Below, piece by piece: positions 9,518 through 17,260 of a stretch of 64,000 nucleotides of DNA. Both the position numbers and the translations under genes were made by a program. The stretch's first letter is position 1, and each line of letters opens with the position of its first letter. Origin of the DNA: Serpens gallinarum (GTDB taxonomy: Bacteria; Pseudomonadota; Gammaproteobacteria; Pseudomonadales; Pseudomonadaceae); the NCBI RefSeq assembly GCF_014836765.1, contig NZ_JACSQG010000004.1, positions 186,001 to 250,000 of the forward strand, read 5' to 3'. Below the pieces are notes generated by a model. It made no database searches. It saw only the letters and a program-made list of their open reading frames with translations, and was not told the DNA's origin.

Positions 9518-10283
9518 ATCCCACAGCCCTTTTCGACTTGAACGGCAAAGTCGCCATCGTCACCGGTGGTGGCAATGGCATCGGCGCCGCTTGCTGCCGG
9601 ATGCTGGCTGATTACGGGGCCACCGTGGTCATCGCCGACTTGAGGGCCGCGGACGCGCAAAACGTTGCCGAAGAGATTACAGCCCGCGGCGGTGAAGCCT
9701 TGGCGATGGCAACGTGCTGCATGACGAAGATTTAGTCGCGCTGGTGCAACGCACGGTCGTCGAATACGGCGGGCTTCACATTCTCGTCAACAACGCCGGC
9801 GGCGGCGGCGCAGGCAAAGAAAGTCCGTTCGACATCTCTCTGGAACAATTCGAACGGCCATTTCAACTCAACGTGTTCAGTGCCTGGCGCCTGGCGCAAC
9901 TGTGCGCACCGCACATGAAAAAGGCCGGCTATGGCTCAATCATCACTATGTCGTCGATGAGCTCGATCAACAAAAGTCCCGCCATCAGTGCCTACGCCGC
10001 CTCCAAAGCCGCCATCAATCACATGACAGCGAATCTGGCTCATGACTACGGCCCGGAAATTCGCATCAACGCGGTTGGCCCCGGCGCAGTCAGAACGGGG
10101 GCACTAGCTACCGTGCTCACCCCGGAAATCGAAACCCGCATGCTCGCACATACTCCGATCAAGCGCCTGGGTGAACCCGAAGACATTGCGGGGGCTGTTC
10201 TCTACTTTGCTGCCCCTGTATCGCAATGGGTCAGCGGACAGGTGTTGTTCGTCAACGGCGGAGGCGTGCAAACGCTGGATTAA
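9514..10283 (+). pseudogene. 7-alpha-hydroxysteroid dehydrogenase-like SDR, frameshifted
   Basis: The first part (9514 to about 9712) has the Rossmann motif TGGGNGIG and reads to GGEALAMA. It then runs into a stop at 9733-9735. A second frame takes over at about 9705 with [15 protein letters not shown] and continues through NNAGGGG, the catalytic YAASK, and a C-terminus ending in NGGGVQTLD. Together they match the layout of E. coli HdhA-type 7-alpha-hydroxysteroid dehydrogenases. A net loss of one base (or four) near 9705-9712 explains the break. It is translationally coupled to the frameshifted hydrolase before it (ATG overlaps its end; AAGGA ribosome site). The rest of the reading frame is well preserved, so the lesion is recent or an artefact. 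Confidence 0.8.
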
Positions 10284-10315
10284 ACTCGACAGGCAGCCAC
10301 CTCAGTCCAAAAGGT

Positions 10316-10353
10316 AAAAAGCCCGTGAACGCCAAAGCGCTCACGGGCTTTTT
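10316..10353. terminator. Bidirectional intrinsic terminator
   Basis: AAAAAGCCCGTGA (10316-10328) pairs perfectly with TCACGGGCTTTTT (10341-10353) around a 12-nt loop. T tracts are present in both directions. It sits between two converging genes: the frameshifted SDR (plus) and the small exported protein (minus). Confidence 0.9.
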
Positions 10354-10369
10354 CACACGTTGGAAAGGC

Positions 10370-10762
10370 TTACTGAGCAGCACCCTCTTCCACCACAGCC
10401 TCATCGGCAACCGCATCATCAGCAAAGAGGCTGTTGATCACCGCGCCGCCGACCATGCCGCCGACCACGCCACCCATTACACCGCCCATCATGCTGCCAC
10501 CGGCTGCCGGAGCAGCAGCGGGTGCAGCAGGCGCAGCGGCCTGGGCAGGTGCGGCAGGACGTGCAGCAGCCGGCGCGGCGTTTTGTGCGTTGGGGGAAGA
10601 ACCGTAGCGGCCGGCGGGTGCCTTGGCCGGGGCTTTGGCGGGTGCTTTCATCATTTTGCTGGAGCTGGAACGCTTGGCACGCGCTTCAGCGTCTTCAACC
10701 GGCACCAGGCCGCCCACCAGCAAACCAGCCAGAACCAGGCTCGGGAATTTCAGGTTTTTCAA
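10370..10762 (-). CDS. Small exported Ala/Pro-rich protein with glycine-zipper C-terminus
   Basis: A 130-residue protein of unknown function. The preferred start is TTG at 10762, because GAGGAG lies 7-8 nt upstream and the protein then begins with a clean signal peptide (MKNLKFPSLVLAGLLVGGLV, cleavage near AEA/RAK). An upstream ATG at 10792 or 10846 would add residues that spoil the leader. After a basic Ser/Lys patch comes an Ala/Pro-rich linker with APAKAPAKAPA and PAAPA repeats. A hydrophobic MGGVMGGVVGGMVGGA segment follows, with GxxxG spacing suited to membrane insertion or helix packing, and an acidic tail closes the protein. Related short proteins occur in Pseudomonas, sometimes labelled Tim44-like; I cannot confirm that. 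Confidence 0.7.
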   Translation of the reverse strand: MKNLKFPSLVLAGLLVGGLVPVEDAEARAKRSSSSKMMKAPAKAPAKAPAGRYGSSPNAQNAAPAAARPAAPAQAAAPAAPAAAPAAGGSMMGGVMGGVVGGMVGGAVINSLFADDAVADEAVVEEGAAQ

Positions 10763-10922
10763 CGTACTCTCCTCGGATGGATAACCTTCCATGCTGATGC
10801 ACGGAAACAGGCCGGCCTCGCTGGCCGCCTTATTGCCGTCAAGCATATAGCAATCTTTTTAGAATCAAATAGTTACATGGGCCGACTTTGTATCCGAATG
10901 CATGCCAGGCAAGCCCTGCCTT

Positions 10923-11348
10923 CTAAGGCTGAAAACGCTGCTGCACCGCCCCCAGCCAGCGCGAGATCACGGCCATTTCTTCCTCGCTGAACCCCTCGCT
11001 CAGGGCCTTGTTCAGCGGTGCCAGTTCCGCCAGAGCGCGGGTGGCGGCTGCGCGGCCGTTGTCGGTCAGCCACAGGCGGTTAATACGGCGGTCGAGGGTG
11101 TCGGTACGCCGTTCAATCAATCCCGCGCGCACCATGCGGTCGGCCAGGCCAGTCATCGCCGAGGGGGCGATGTCCAGCGCGGCGGCCAGTTCGCCACTCA
11201 GTGCACCGTCCTGTTTCTGCAGGATGAACAGCGCGCCGGCTTGCACGGCGCTGATGCCGGCACGGTTTTCGGTCTGCTGTTCGATATGCCGCTGCAAGCG
11301 TTTCTGGGCCAGGTTGAGCAGAAATATGTAACGACGATCGTGGCTCAT
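10923..11348 (-). CDS. MarR-family transcriptional regulator
   Basis: A 141-residue winged-helix regulator starting at MSHDRRYIFLLNLAQ. The DNA-binding region is readable as LSGELAAALDIAPSAMTGLA, followed by the wing motif DRRINRLWLT. Its ATG overlaps the stop of the upstream alpha/beta hydrolase (ATGA), so the pair is translationally coupled. The promoter in front of the hydrolase holds two near-identical palindromes that are good candidates for its own operator, suggesting autorepression of the two-gene operon. The ligand is unknown. Confidence 0.88.
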   Translation of the reverse strand: MSHDRRYIFLLNLAQKRLQRHIEQQTENRAGISAVQAGALFILQKQDGALSGELAAALDIAPSAMTGLADRMVRAGLIERRTDTLDRRINRLWLTDNGRAAATRALAELAPLNKALSEGFSEEEMAVISRWLGAVQQRFQP

Positions 11349-12214
11349 ACGGCAGCGCTCTGTGCATGGTGGTGCAGCCAGGCGGTGACTTCCGGCCACA
11401 GGGTGTCGGCATGCCGGTCGCGAAAAAAGCCCATATGACCGATGGCCTGATTACGGCTATGTTCGGGGCCGTATTGCCGGCGCTCCACTGCACAGCCGGT
11501 CAAATGACCGCTGACCAGATCGACCGCTTCGCTGGGGGCCCAGGGATCGTCATTAAAGCCAATCGACAACACCGGCATGCGCGGACGGCTGAAACGTTCG
11601 ACGGCGTTCATGCGCGGGTCATCGAAGAAATAGCGCGGCAACGACGTCCAGCGACTCCATTCCAGCATCACCTGACCCGGCAGGTCCTCGCCGATACCAA
11701 GTTTTTTGCCGGGCACATAACCCAGGGTGCGCGCGCACAGCGGGCCGATGGCCTTGAGCATCGCGGTGACCCGGAGTCGTTCGCCGAGCGGTGATACAAA
11801 GCGCAGGCAGCCCGCGTGGGCGGTGATCATCACCGCCCCTTTCAACAGTTTGCTGCTCTCGCAAAGGCCGATGGCGTGCCCGCCAAAGCTATGACCCACC
11901 GCCAACAGCGGCAGGGTTGGATGTTGCTCAGCGGCCCAGCGGGTCACCGCCTCGACATCCTGATCCGCCCAGGTGCTGAAACCGGCCTGCACGTTTTTGG
12001 CCGCAGCGTCTTGCTGCATGCCTCGGTAGTTGTAGGTGACAGCATGGAAACCCTGGGCGGCGAGATGGCGAGCAAACGGGGCGTACAGGCGTTCGGTGAC
12101 GGCAGTGGCGGGGTTGAGCAAGACCAGTCCCTTGGCGGCTGACTGACTGGCGTGCAGGGTGGCTTGCAAGGTAAAGCCGTCGGCACAGCGGATCGGATGA
12201 ATTGTTGTTGTCAT
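11345..12214 (-). CDS. Alpha/beta hydrolase
   Basis: A 289-residue hydrolase-fold protein. The nucleophile elbow is GHSFGG. A strand-turn region before it (LVLLNPATAV) may supply the oxyanion hole. An Asp lies in GFNDDPWAP, and the likely catalytic His is in AIGHMGFFRD near the end. No leader peptide is visible, so it is probably cytosolic. The ATG at 12214 is preferred: the upstream GTG at 12238 lies inside a promoter palindrome. The gene is first in an operon with a MarR regulator that it overlaps by 4 nt. The substrate is unknown. Confidence 0.83.
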   Translation of the reverse strand: MTTTIHPIRCADGFTLQATLHASQSAAKGLVLLNPATAVTERLYAPFARHLAAQGFHAVTYNYRGMQQDAAAKNVQAGFSTWADQDVEAVTRWAAEQHPTLPLLAVGHSFGGHAIGLCESSKLLKGAVMITAHAGCLRFVSPLGERLRVTAMLKAIGPLCARTLGYVPGKKLGIGEDLPGQVMLEWSRWTSLPRYFFDDPRMNAVERFSRPRMPVLSIGFNDDPWAPSEAVDLVSGHLTGCAVERRQYGPEHSRNQAIGHMGFFRDRHADTLWPEVTAWLHHHAQSAAV

Positions 12215-12233
12215 GGGCGCGCTCGCAAGTTGA

Positions 12234-12266
12234 TTCACATGTGAACCTTTTATTTAACATGCGAAC
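12234..12266 (-). promoter_or_regulatory. Twin palindromic operator upstream of the hydrolase-marR operon
   Basis: TTCACATGTGAAC (12234-12246) and TTAACATGCGAAC (12254-12266) match at 11 of 13 positions. They are spaced 20 bp start to start, two helical turns, so a dimeric repressor would sit on the same face. The first contains a perfect 12-bp palindrome. Given the coupled MarR gene, this is the likely operator; this is inferred from position and symmetry. Confidence 0.6.
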
Positions 12267-12341
12267 TAATTTCCAACAAGCGCTGCTTGATGCCGTGTCA
12301 GAAAGGGGAATCAGTGGAGGAAAGAAACCTGGAGTGATACA

Positions 12342-12362
12342 GGGCGGGCATTGCACCCGCCC
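12342..12362 (-). terminator. Hairpin after yggL
   Basis: GGGCGGG (12342-12348) pairs with CCCGCCC (12356-12362) over a 7-nt loop, about 10 nt past the yggL stop. No clear T tract follows on the minus strand, so it may protect the 3' end rather than terminate alone. Confidence 0.4.
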
Positions 12363-12371
12363 CGAGCGCGA

Positions 12372-12716
12372 TTACGCCGGGTTGTTCACCGGGTTTTCCG
12401 GATACCAGACGTCCATCAGCGGGCTGACGGTGAACTCAGCCAGTTCGTCGCGGCCCTTGAGCCAGGCTTCGACCTGTGCGCGCTGTTCGGCGCTGACCGA
12501 GCCACGCTTGCCGAGGCAGACGAAACCGTAGTCTTCACCACCGACATAACCCAGACCATTGGAATCGACGGCTTCGACCAAGAAGGCGTCGAGGAAGTCG
12601 TTCAGTTGGTCGTCAGCGAGGTTTTCCTTGTAGGTCAGGGTGATTTCAAAACCCAGTTCCTGGAATTCGTCGACACAGAGCTTTTTGCGCAGGCGGCGGG
12701 AACGATTAGTAGCCAT
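12372..12716 (-). CDS. yggL: YggL family 50S ribosome-binding protein
   Basis: A 114-residue protein matching the YggL (former DUF469) family in size and motifs: an N-terminal basic patch MATNRSRRLRKKL, CVDEFQELGFE, and GYVGGEDYGFVC. Family members bind the 50S ribosomal subunit; the exact role is not settled. It is single, minus strand, with dacB divergent about 190 nt away. Confidence 0.9.
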   Translation of the reverse strand: MATNRSRRLRKKLCVDEFQELGFEITLTYKENLADDQLNDFLDAFLVEAVDSNGLGYVGGEDYGFVCLGKRGSVSAEQRAQVEAWLKGRDELAEFTVSPLMDVWYPENPVNNPA

Positions 12717-12907
12717 GGGTATTCCTCAGATAAATGTTGCGCGGCACTTTACCAGCTTCGCTCTCGCACCGCCCGCCTCTCTTGTCCGCCAACCAACCGT
12801 CGAGCGGCACCTCGCACCTCAAACTTTGTAGCCATACTGCTGACCAACCCATAACGGGCCAAGGAGAGGCCGCCCTCTTCTTTTCCCTGCCCAAGGGACA
12901 CACAACG

Positions 12908-14380
12908 ATGAATAACCTGCTGCGTCCACTGACGCTCAGCGGTGTGCTGTTGTTTCTAGGACTGCCGCTGTGCGCTCCCTCGACAGCCGCAGGCGATGCC
13001 CTGCCGCGTACCGTACAAAAGGCGCTCAAGCACCATAAGTTGGAATCCCATGCACTGTCGCTGGCGGCCATTCCTCTGAACGGCCCCGGTCAGGCGACAA
13101 CTTATAATGCCGATGTCTCGGTCAATCCGGCCTCCACCATGAAACTGGTGACCACCTATGCGGCGCTGGAGCTGCTTGGCCCGGCCCACCAATGGCAAAC
13201 GGAGTTTTATGCAGACGGGCCGATCCGTGAGGGCGTGCTCAACGGAAACCTGTACCTCAAGGGCGGCGGCGACCCCAAGCTGAACATGGAAAAGCTCTGG
13301 CTGCTGCTGCGCGACTTGCGCGCCCATGGCGTGCAGACGGTGTCTGGCGACCTGGTGCTAGATCGCAGCCATTTCGTCCAGCCGCAACTGCCGGAATTCG
13401 ACGATGATGGCGGCGATGAAACCCGGCCGTTTCTCGTGGCCCCGGATTCCCTGCTGATCAACCTCAACGCCCAGCGCTTCACCACACGCAACGAGCTTGG
13501 CCGGGTGTACATCAGCACTGAGCCGCCAATTGAAAGCGTGCGCATCGACAACCGGGTACGTTCCCTGCCCGCCAGCAAAACCTGTTCGGCCTGGCCGGAG
13601 GTGCACTACAAACCGATCCGCCAATCAGACGGTGTCACGGTGGTGGTCAGCGGCGAGCTGGCCCAGGGCTGCGATCACCAGCACTACCTGTCCGTACTCG
13701 ACCATGCCAGCTATGCCGGCGGCGCGGTGCGCTCGATCTGGCAGGAACTGGGTGGGCAGATTCTCGGCAATGACCGGATCGACGCCGTACCGGAAGACGC
13801 GCGCATGCTGGTGCGCGCTCAGTCCCCGGCCTTGACCGAGATCATTCGCGACATCAACAAATACAGCAACAACACCATGGCCAAACAGCTGTTCCTCAGC
13901 CTCGGCGCGGAATTCCGCACCTCGGCCGACCCCGACGATGCCATGGCCGCGCAGCGGGTGATCCGCCAATGGCTGGCGCGCAAGGGCATCAAGTCGTCGC
14001 ACCTGGTGATGGAGAACGGCTCCGGCCTGTCGCGCGCCGAACGCGTCAGTGCTCGGGGCATGGCCCAGCTGCTGCAAGACGCCTGGCGCAGTCCCTATGC
14101 GGCGGAATTCATTTCCTCGATGCCACTGGCCGCCATGGACGGCACCATGCGCAAACGCCTGCGCAGCACCAGCGTGGCCGGCAAGGCCCACATCAAGACC
14201 GGCACCCTGAACAACGTGCGCGCCATCGCCGGCTATAGCCGTGACGTCAACGGCAACACGTGGGCAGTGGTCGCCATCCTCAACCATCCGCGTCCCTACG
14301 GAGCCTCGGCGGTACTTGATCAAGTGCTGCTCGATCTCTATCAACAGCCGAAAAGCCAGCGGAATACGGCGCGTCGCTAA
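12908..14380 (+). CDS. dacB: D-alanyl-D-alanine carboxypeptidase/endopeptidase DacB (PBP4)
   Basis: A 490-residue periplasmic penicillin-binding protein of peptidase family S13 that trims or cleaves peptidoglycan cross-links. A signal peptide covers about residues 1-28 (MNNLLRPLTLSGVLLFLGLP..). The three active-site motifs are present: SxxK as STMK (Ser76-Lys79), SNN (320-322) and KTG (430-432, in HIKTGTLNN). The length and the long insert between SxxK and SxN are usual for PBP4. The ATG at 12908 follows AAGGGA and starts the leader; the open frame extends further upstream without a leader. Confidence 0.92.
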   Translation: MNNLLRPLTLSGVLLFLGLPLCAPSTAAGDALPRTVQKALKHHKLESHALSLAAIPLNGPGQATTYNADVSVNPASTMKLVTTYAALELLGPAHQWQTEFYADGPIREGVLNGNLYLKGGGDPKLNMEKLWLLLRDLRAHGVQTVSGDLVLDRSHFVQPQLPEFDDDGGDETRPFLVAPDSLLINLNAQRFTTRNELGRVYISTEPPIESVRIDNRVRSLPASKTCSAWPEVHYKPIRQSDGVTVVVSGELAQGCDHQHYLSVLDHASYAGGAVRSIWQELGGQILGNDRIDAVPEDARMLVRAQSPALTEIIRDINKYSNNTMAKQLFLSLGAEFRTSADPDDAMAAQRVIRQWLARKGIKSSHLVMENGSGLSRAERVSARGMAQLLQDAWRSPYAAEFISSMPLAAMDGTMRKRLRSTSVAGKAHIKTGTLNNVRAIAGYSRDVNGNTWAVVAILNHPRPYGASAVLDQVLLDLYQQPKSQRNTARR

Positions 14381-14453
14381 GGCGCCACTCAAAGGTTCGT
14401 ATGAAGCACACCAGCCCTGACACCGGGCGGTAGCGATGTAGTTCGGCATCGAC

Positions 14454-14601
14454 GTAGGGCGGCCTCGCCCGCTGCACGTGCCGATTCGTTGGCTCGATGA
14501 TTTTCGGGCAGCCCGCCGCTTGCTTGATACATCACCGGCGGGCTGCCCGTGCTAATCCCTACATTCAGCCCAACGCCCTGCCACGGGCGAGGCCGCCCTA
14601 C
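14454..14601. repeat. REP/BIME module, family 1 (copy E)
   Basis: The ends are perfect terminal inverted repeats of 18 bp: GTAGGGCGGCCTCGCCCG at 14454 and CGGGCGAGGCCGCCCTAC ending at 14601. Inside is a second inverted pair, CGGGCAGCCCGCC and GGCGGGCTGCCCG. It fills most of the space between dacB and the next gene. Related modules flank the RAYT transposase gene near 51-52 kb. Confidence 0.85.
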
Positions 14602-14665
14602 GCTTGGTTTCAGACTCATGCGTTGCGCAGGAGCGATCAAAACCACGGGCGCTCTGCGCTAACCT

Positions 14666-15133
14666 CTACTCCTCCTCATCCTCCGGCGCTTCGAACAGCT
14701 CCGCCGCACGCAGTAAAGCAGCGAGCAAGGCGTGGCGCTCCCATTCGGGCAGGGCCGCGAAGCGTTGTCGGACGTGTCCCGGTAACAGCGAGGGGGCTTC
14801 TTCCAACGCGGCGTAGCCCGAATCTTCGAGCAAGAGCCATTGGCGGCGGCGATCCTGCTCGTCGCGGCGGCGGGTGATCAACCCCCGGCTTTCCAGGCGA
14901 TCCAGCACCCCCGACAAGCTGGCCGGCGACAAGCTGACGAAACGCGCCAGCTGGCTGGCAGTCAATTCCTTCTCCACTGCCAATACCTGGAGGATTAGCA
15001 GTTGCAAGGGCGTCAGTCCGCCATAACGAGAAAGTCGTTTGGCATGCACTTCACCGGCCTGCTGCAAGCGCCGCAACGCGCGAAAGACCGACACGGCATA
15101 ACTGTTTTCAAGGACCTTATTTGTTTCAGTCAT
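14666..15133 (-). CDS. MarR-family regulator next to the NAGGN operon
   Basis: A 155-residue regulator with a winged helix: TASQLARFVSLSPASLSGVL is the helix-turn-helix and RRRDEQDRRRQWLLL the wing. The C-terminus is acidic (APEDEEE). It is divergent from asnO across about 190 nt. The same MarR/asnO arrangement is known around PA3458-PA3459 in P. aeruginosa, so control of the osmoprotectant operon is a reasonable inference, not shown here. Confidence 0.87.
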   Translation of the reverse strand: MTETNKVLENSYAVSVFRALRRLQQAGEVHAKRLSRYGGLTPLQLLILQVLAVEKELTASQLARFVSLSPASLSGVLDRLESRGLITRRRDEQDRRRQWLLLEDSGYAALEEAPSLLPGHVRQRFAALPEWERHALLAALLRAAELFEAPEDEEE

Positions 15134-15188
15134 AAGTATTTAATCATCGTTAAACCAGATAAATGGCACTTGAAAACCAAAAACAACT

Positions 15189-15217
15189 TTGACATGAAAG
15201 CATCTATTTGTTTAGGT
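15189..15217 (+). promoter_or_regulatory. Possible sigma-70 promoter of the NAGGN operon
   Basis: A consensus -35 TTGACA (15189-15194) is followed after 17 bp by TTAGGT (15212-15217), a weak -10. The predicted start would leave a leader of about 100 nt before asnO. The AT-rich stretch 15130-15190 in front is unusual for this genome and could hold operators. Confidence 0.35.
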
Positions 15218-15321
15218 AACCAGGCGCTCACGCAGGTTCTTGAAAAGGCCGTTTGCAATACCGCGCCGTCTTTTTCAACAACTTGCTCGCCACAAACCCC
15301 CAACGGAGAACCGGTAAGGCT

Positions 15322-17091
15322 ATGTGCGGAATTGCAGGAGAGCTACGTCTCGATCAACACCCGAGTGACCTATCAGCAGTCGCCCGGATCACCCACCACC
15401 TTGCCCCACGCGGACCCGATGCGTGCGGCTTCCACAGTCAGGGCCCCCTGGCCCTCGGCCATCGCCGGCTGAAGATCATGGACCTCGACGAGGCCTCCGG
15501 CCAGCCGATGATCGACCCGGCCCTGGGCCTGGCGATGGTTTTCAACGGCGCCATCTACAACTACCCCGAACTGCGTGCCGAGCTGGAACAGCTGGGGTAT
15601 GCGTTCTTTTCGGGCGGCGACACTGAAGTTCTGCTCAAGGGCTATCACGCCTGGGGCGAAGCGCTGCTACCCAAGCTCAACGGCATGTTCGCCTTCGCCA
15701 TCTGGGAGCGCGACCGTCAGCGCCTGTTTCTGGCCCGCGACCGCCTAGGCGTCAAGCCGCTGTATCTGTCGCGCACCGGCGAACGACTGCGATTCGCCTC
15801 CAGCCTGCCGGCGCTGCTACAGGGCGGCGATATCGACACGACCCTCAACCCCATCGCCCTCAACCATTATCTGAGCTTCCATGCGGTGGTGCCGGCGCCG
15901 CATACGTTGCTGCACGGCATCGAGAAACTGCCGCCGGCCACCTGGATGCGTATCGATGCCGATGGGCGCACCGAGCAGCAGACCTGGTGGCAACTCGATT
16001 ACGGCCCGCGTGCGGAGGAGCGTGATTTTGTCCTCGGCGATTGGCGCGACCGCGTGCTCGACAGCCTGCGCGATGCCGTGTCGATTCGTCAACGTGCGGC
16101 GGTGGATGTCGGCGTGCTGCTCTCCGGCGGGGTGGATTCCAGTTTGTTGGTTGCCTTGCTGCGCGAGGCCGGTGTGGAACAGCTGTCGACCTTTTCCATC
16201 GGCTTTGCCGATGCCGGCGGCGAGCGCGGCGACGAGTTTATGTACTCGGATCTGATCGCCAAGCAGTACCACACCCGCCATCACCAGTTGCGCATCCACG
16301 AAGCGGAAATCCTCGAGCAACTGCCGGCGGCTTTCCGCGCCATGAGCGAGCCGATGGTCAGTCACGACTGCATTGCTTTCTACCTGCTGTCGCGCGAAGT
16401 CGCCAAGCACTGCAAGGTGGTGCAGAGCGGCCAGGGTGCCGACGAACTGTTCGCCGGTTATCACTGGTACCCGCAGGTGGATGGGGCGGCCGACCCGCTG
16501 GACGCTTACCTGCGCGCCTTTCGTGACCGCGACTTTGCCGAATACGCCGAAACCGTGCGTCCGGCCTGGGTCAGTCGGGATTTTTCCACCGAGCTGGTCA
16601 AGGCTCACTTTGCCCAACCCGGCGCCGAGGCGGCGGTGGACAAGGCATTGCGCCTAGACAGCACGGTGATGCTGGTGGACGATCCGGTCAAGCGCGTCGA
16701 CAACATGACCATGGCCTGGGGCCTGGAGGCGCGTACGCCCTTCCTCGACTACCGCGTGGCGGAACTCTCGGCCCGCATTCCGGCACGTTTCAAACTGCCC
16801 GATGGCGGCAAGTACGTGCTCAAGGAAGCCGCCCGCCAAGTCTTGCCCGCGCAGGTCATCGATCGCCCCAAAGGCTACTTCCCGGTGCCCGGCCTCAAGC
16901 ATTTGCAAGGCGCGACTCTGGACTGGGTGCGCGAACTGCTGCTCGACCCCAGCCAGGATCGCGGCCTGTTCGAACCGCAGATGCTCGATCGCCTGCTCAG
17001 CGACCCGCATGGACAACTGACACCCCTGCGCGGCTCGAAACTCTGGCAGCTGGCGGCACTCAACCTATGGTTGAGTGAGCACAACCTGTAG
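15322..17091 (+). CDS. asnO: N-acetylglutaminylglutamine amidotransferase AsnO
   Basis: A class II glutamine amidotransferase/asparagine synthetase-type enzyme of 589 residues. It makes the terminal amide of the osmoprotectant N-acetylglutaminylglutamine amide (NAGGN). Cys2 (MCGIAG) is the nucleophile of the glutaminase domain (about 1-210). The synthetase domain has the PP-loop SGGVDS at 268-273 and a second ATP-site region QGADELFAGY. The ATG at 15322 is fixed by the need for Cys2; frames extending upstream are ignored. Next to it are ngs and an M42 peptidase, the standard NAGGN set. Induction by osmotic stress is expected from other pseudomonads. Confidence 0.93.
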   Translation: MCGIAGELRLDQHPSDLSAVARITHHLAPRGPDACGFHSQGPLALGHRRLKIMDLDEASGQPMIDPALGLAMVFNGAIYNYPELRAELEQLGYAFFSGGDTEVLLKGYHAWGEALLPKLNGMFAFAIWERDRQRLFLARDRLGVKPLYLSRTGERLRFASSLPALLQGGDIDTTLNPIALNHYLSFHAVVPAPHTLLHGIEKLPPATWMRIDADGRTEQQTWWQLDYGPRAEERDFVLGDWRDRVLDSLRDAVSIRQRAAVDVGVLLSGGVDSSLLVALLREAGVEQLSTFSIGFADAGGERGDEFMYSDLIAKQYHTRHHQLRIHEAEILEQLPAAFRAMSEPMVSHDCIAFYLLSREVAKHCKVVQSGQGADELFAGYHWYPQVDGAADPLDAYLRAFRDRDFAEYAETVRPAWVSRDFSTELVKAHFAQPGAEAAVDKALRLDSTVMLVDDPVKRVDNMTMAWGLEARTPFLDYRVAELSARIPARFKLPDGGKYVLKEAARQVLPAQVIDRPKGYFPVPGLKHLQGATLDWVRELLLDPSQDRGLFEPQMLDRLLSDPHGQLTPLRGSKLWQLAALNLWLSEHNL

Positions 17092-17107
17092 GTGGGATCT
17101 CTGTGGC

Positions 17108-17215
17108 GGCAACCGTTCGGTTTATTACGTTACCTGCAGGGTCACTGTACGTGACCCCGCACGACGGTTGCCTGCAGCGTCTTACATTAATCACGGTGCG
17201 CCACTGCGCACCGTG
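17108..17215 (+). other. Nested hairpins between asnO and ngs
   Basis: Three inverted repeats lie in the 169-nt gap. The outer arms are GGCAACCGT (17108-17116) and ACGGTTGCC (17164-17172). Inside them are GGGTCAC (17139-17145) and GTGACCC (17151-17157). A separate perfect 10-bp stem with a 4-nt loop is CACGGTGCGC (17192-17201) and GCGCACCGTG (17206-17215). No U tract follows, so these are not plain terminators. They could set the ratio of AsnO to Ngs by RNA processing or attenuation. Confidence 0.6.
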
Positions 17216-17260
17216 CTGGTCGGTCCAATAAAAAAAAGCCGGCCTGATGAGGAATCTGTC

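Noticed and set aside
17192-17215. Rho-independent terminator between asnO and ngs
   Set aside because: The stem is perfect, but the next bases are CTGGTCGG with no T tract, and the downstream gene belongs to the same operon.
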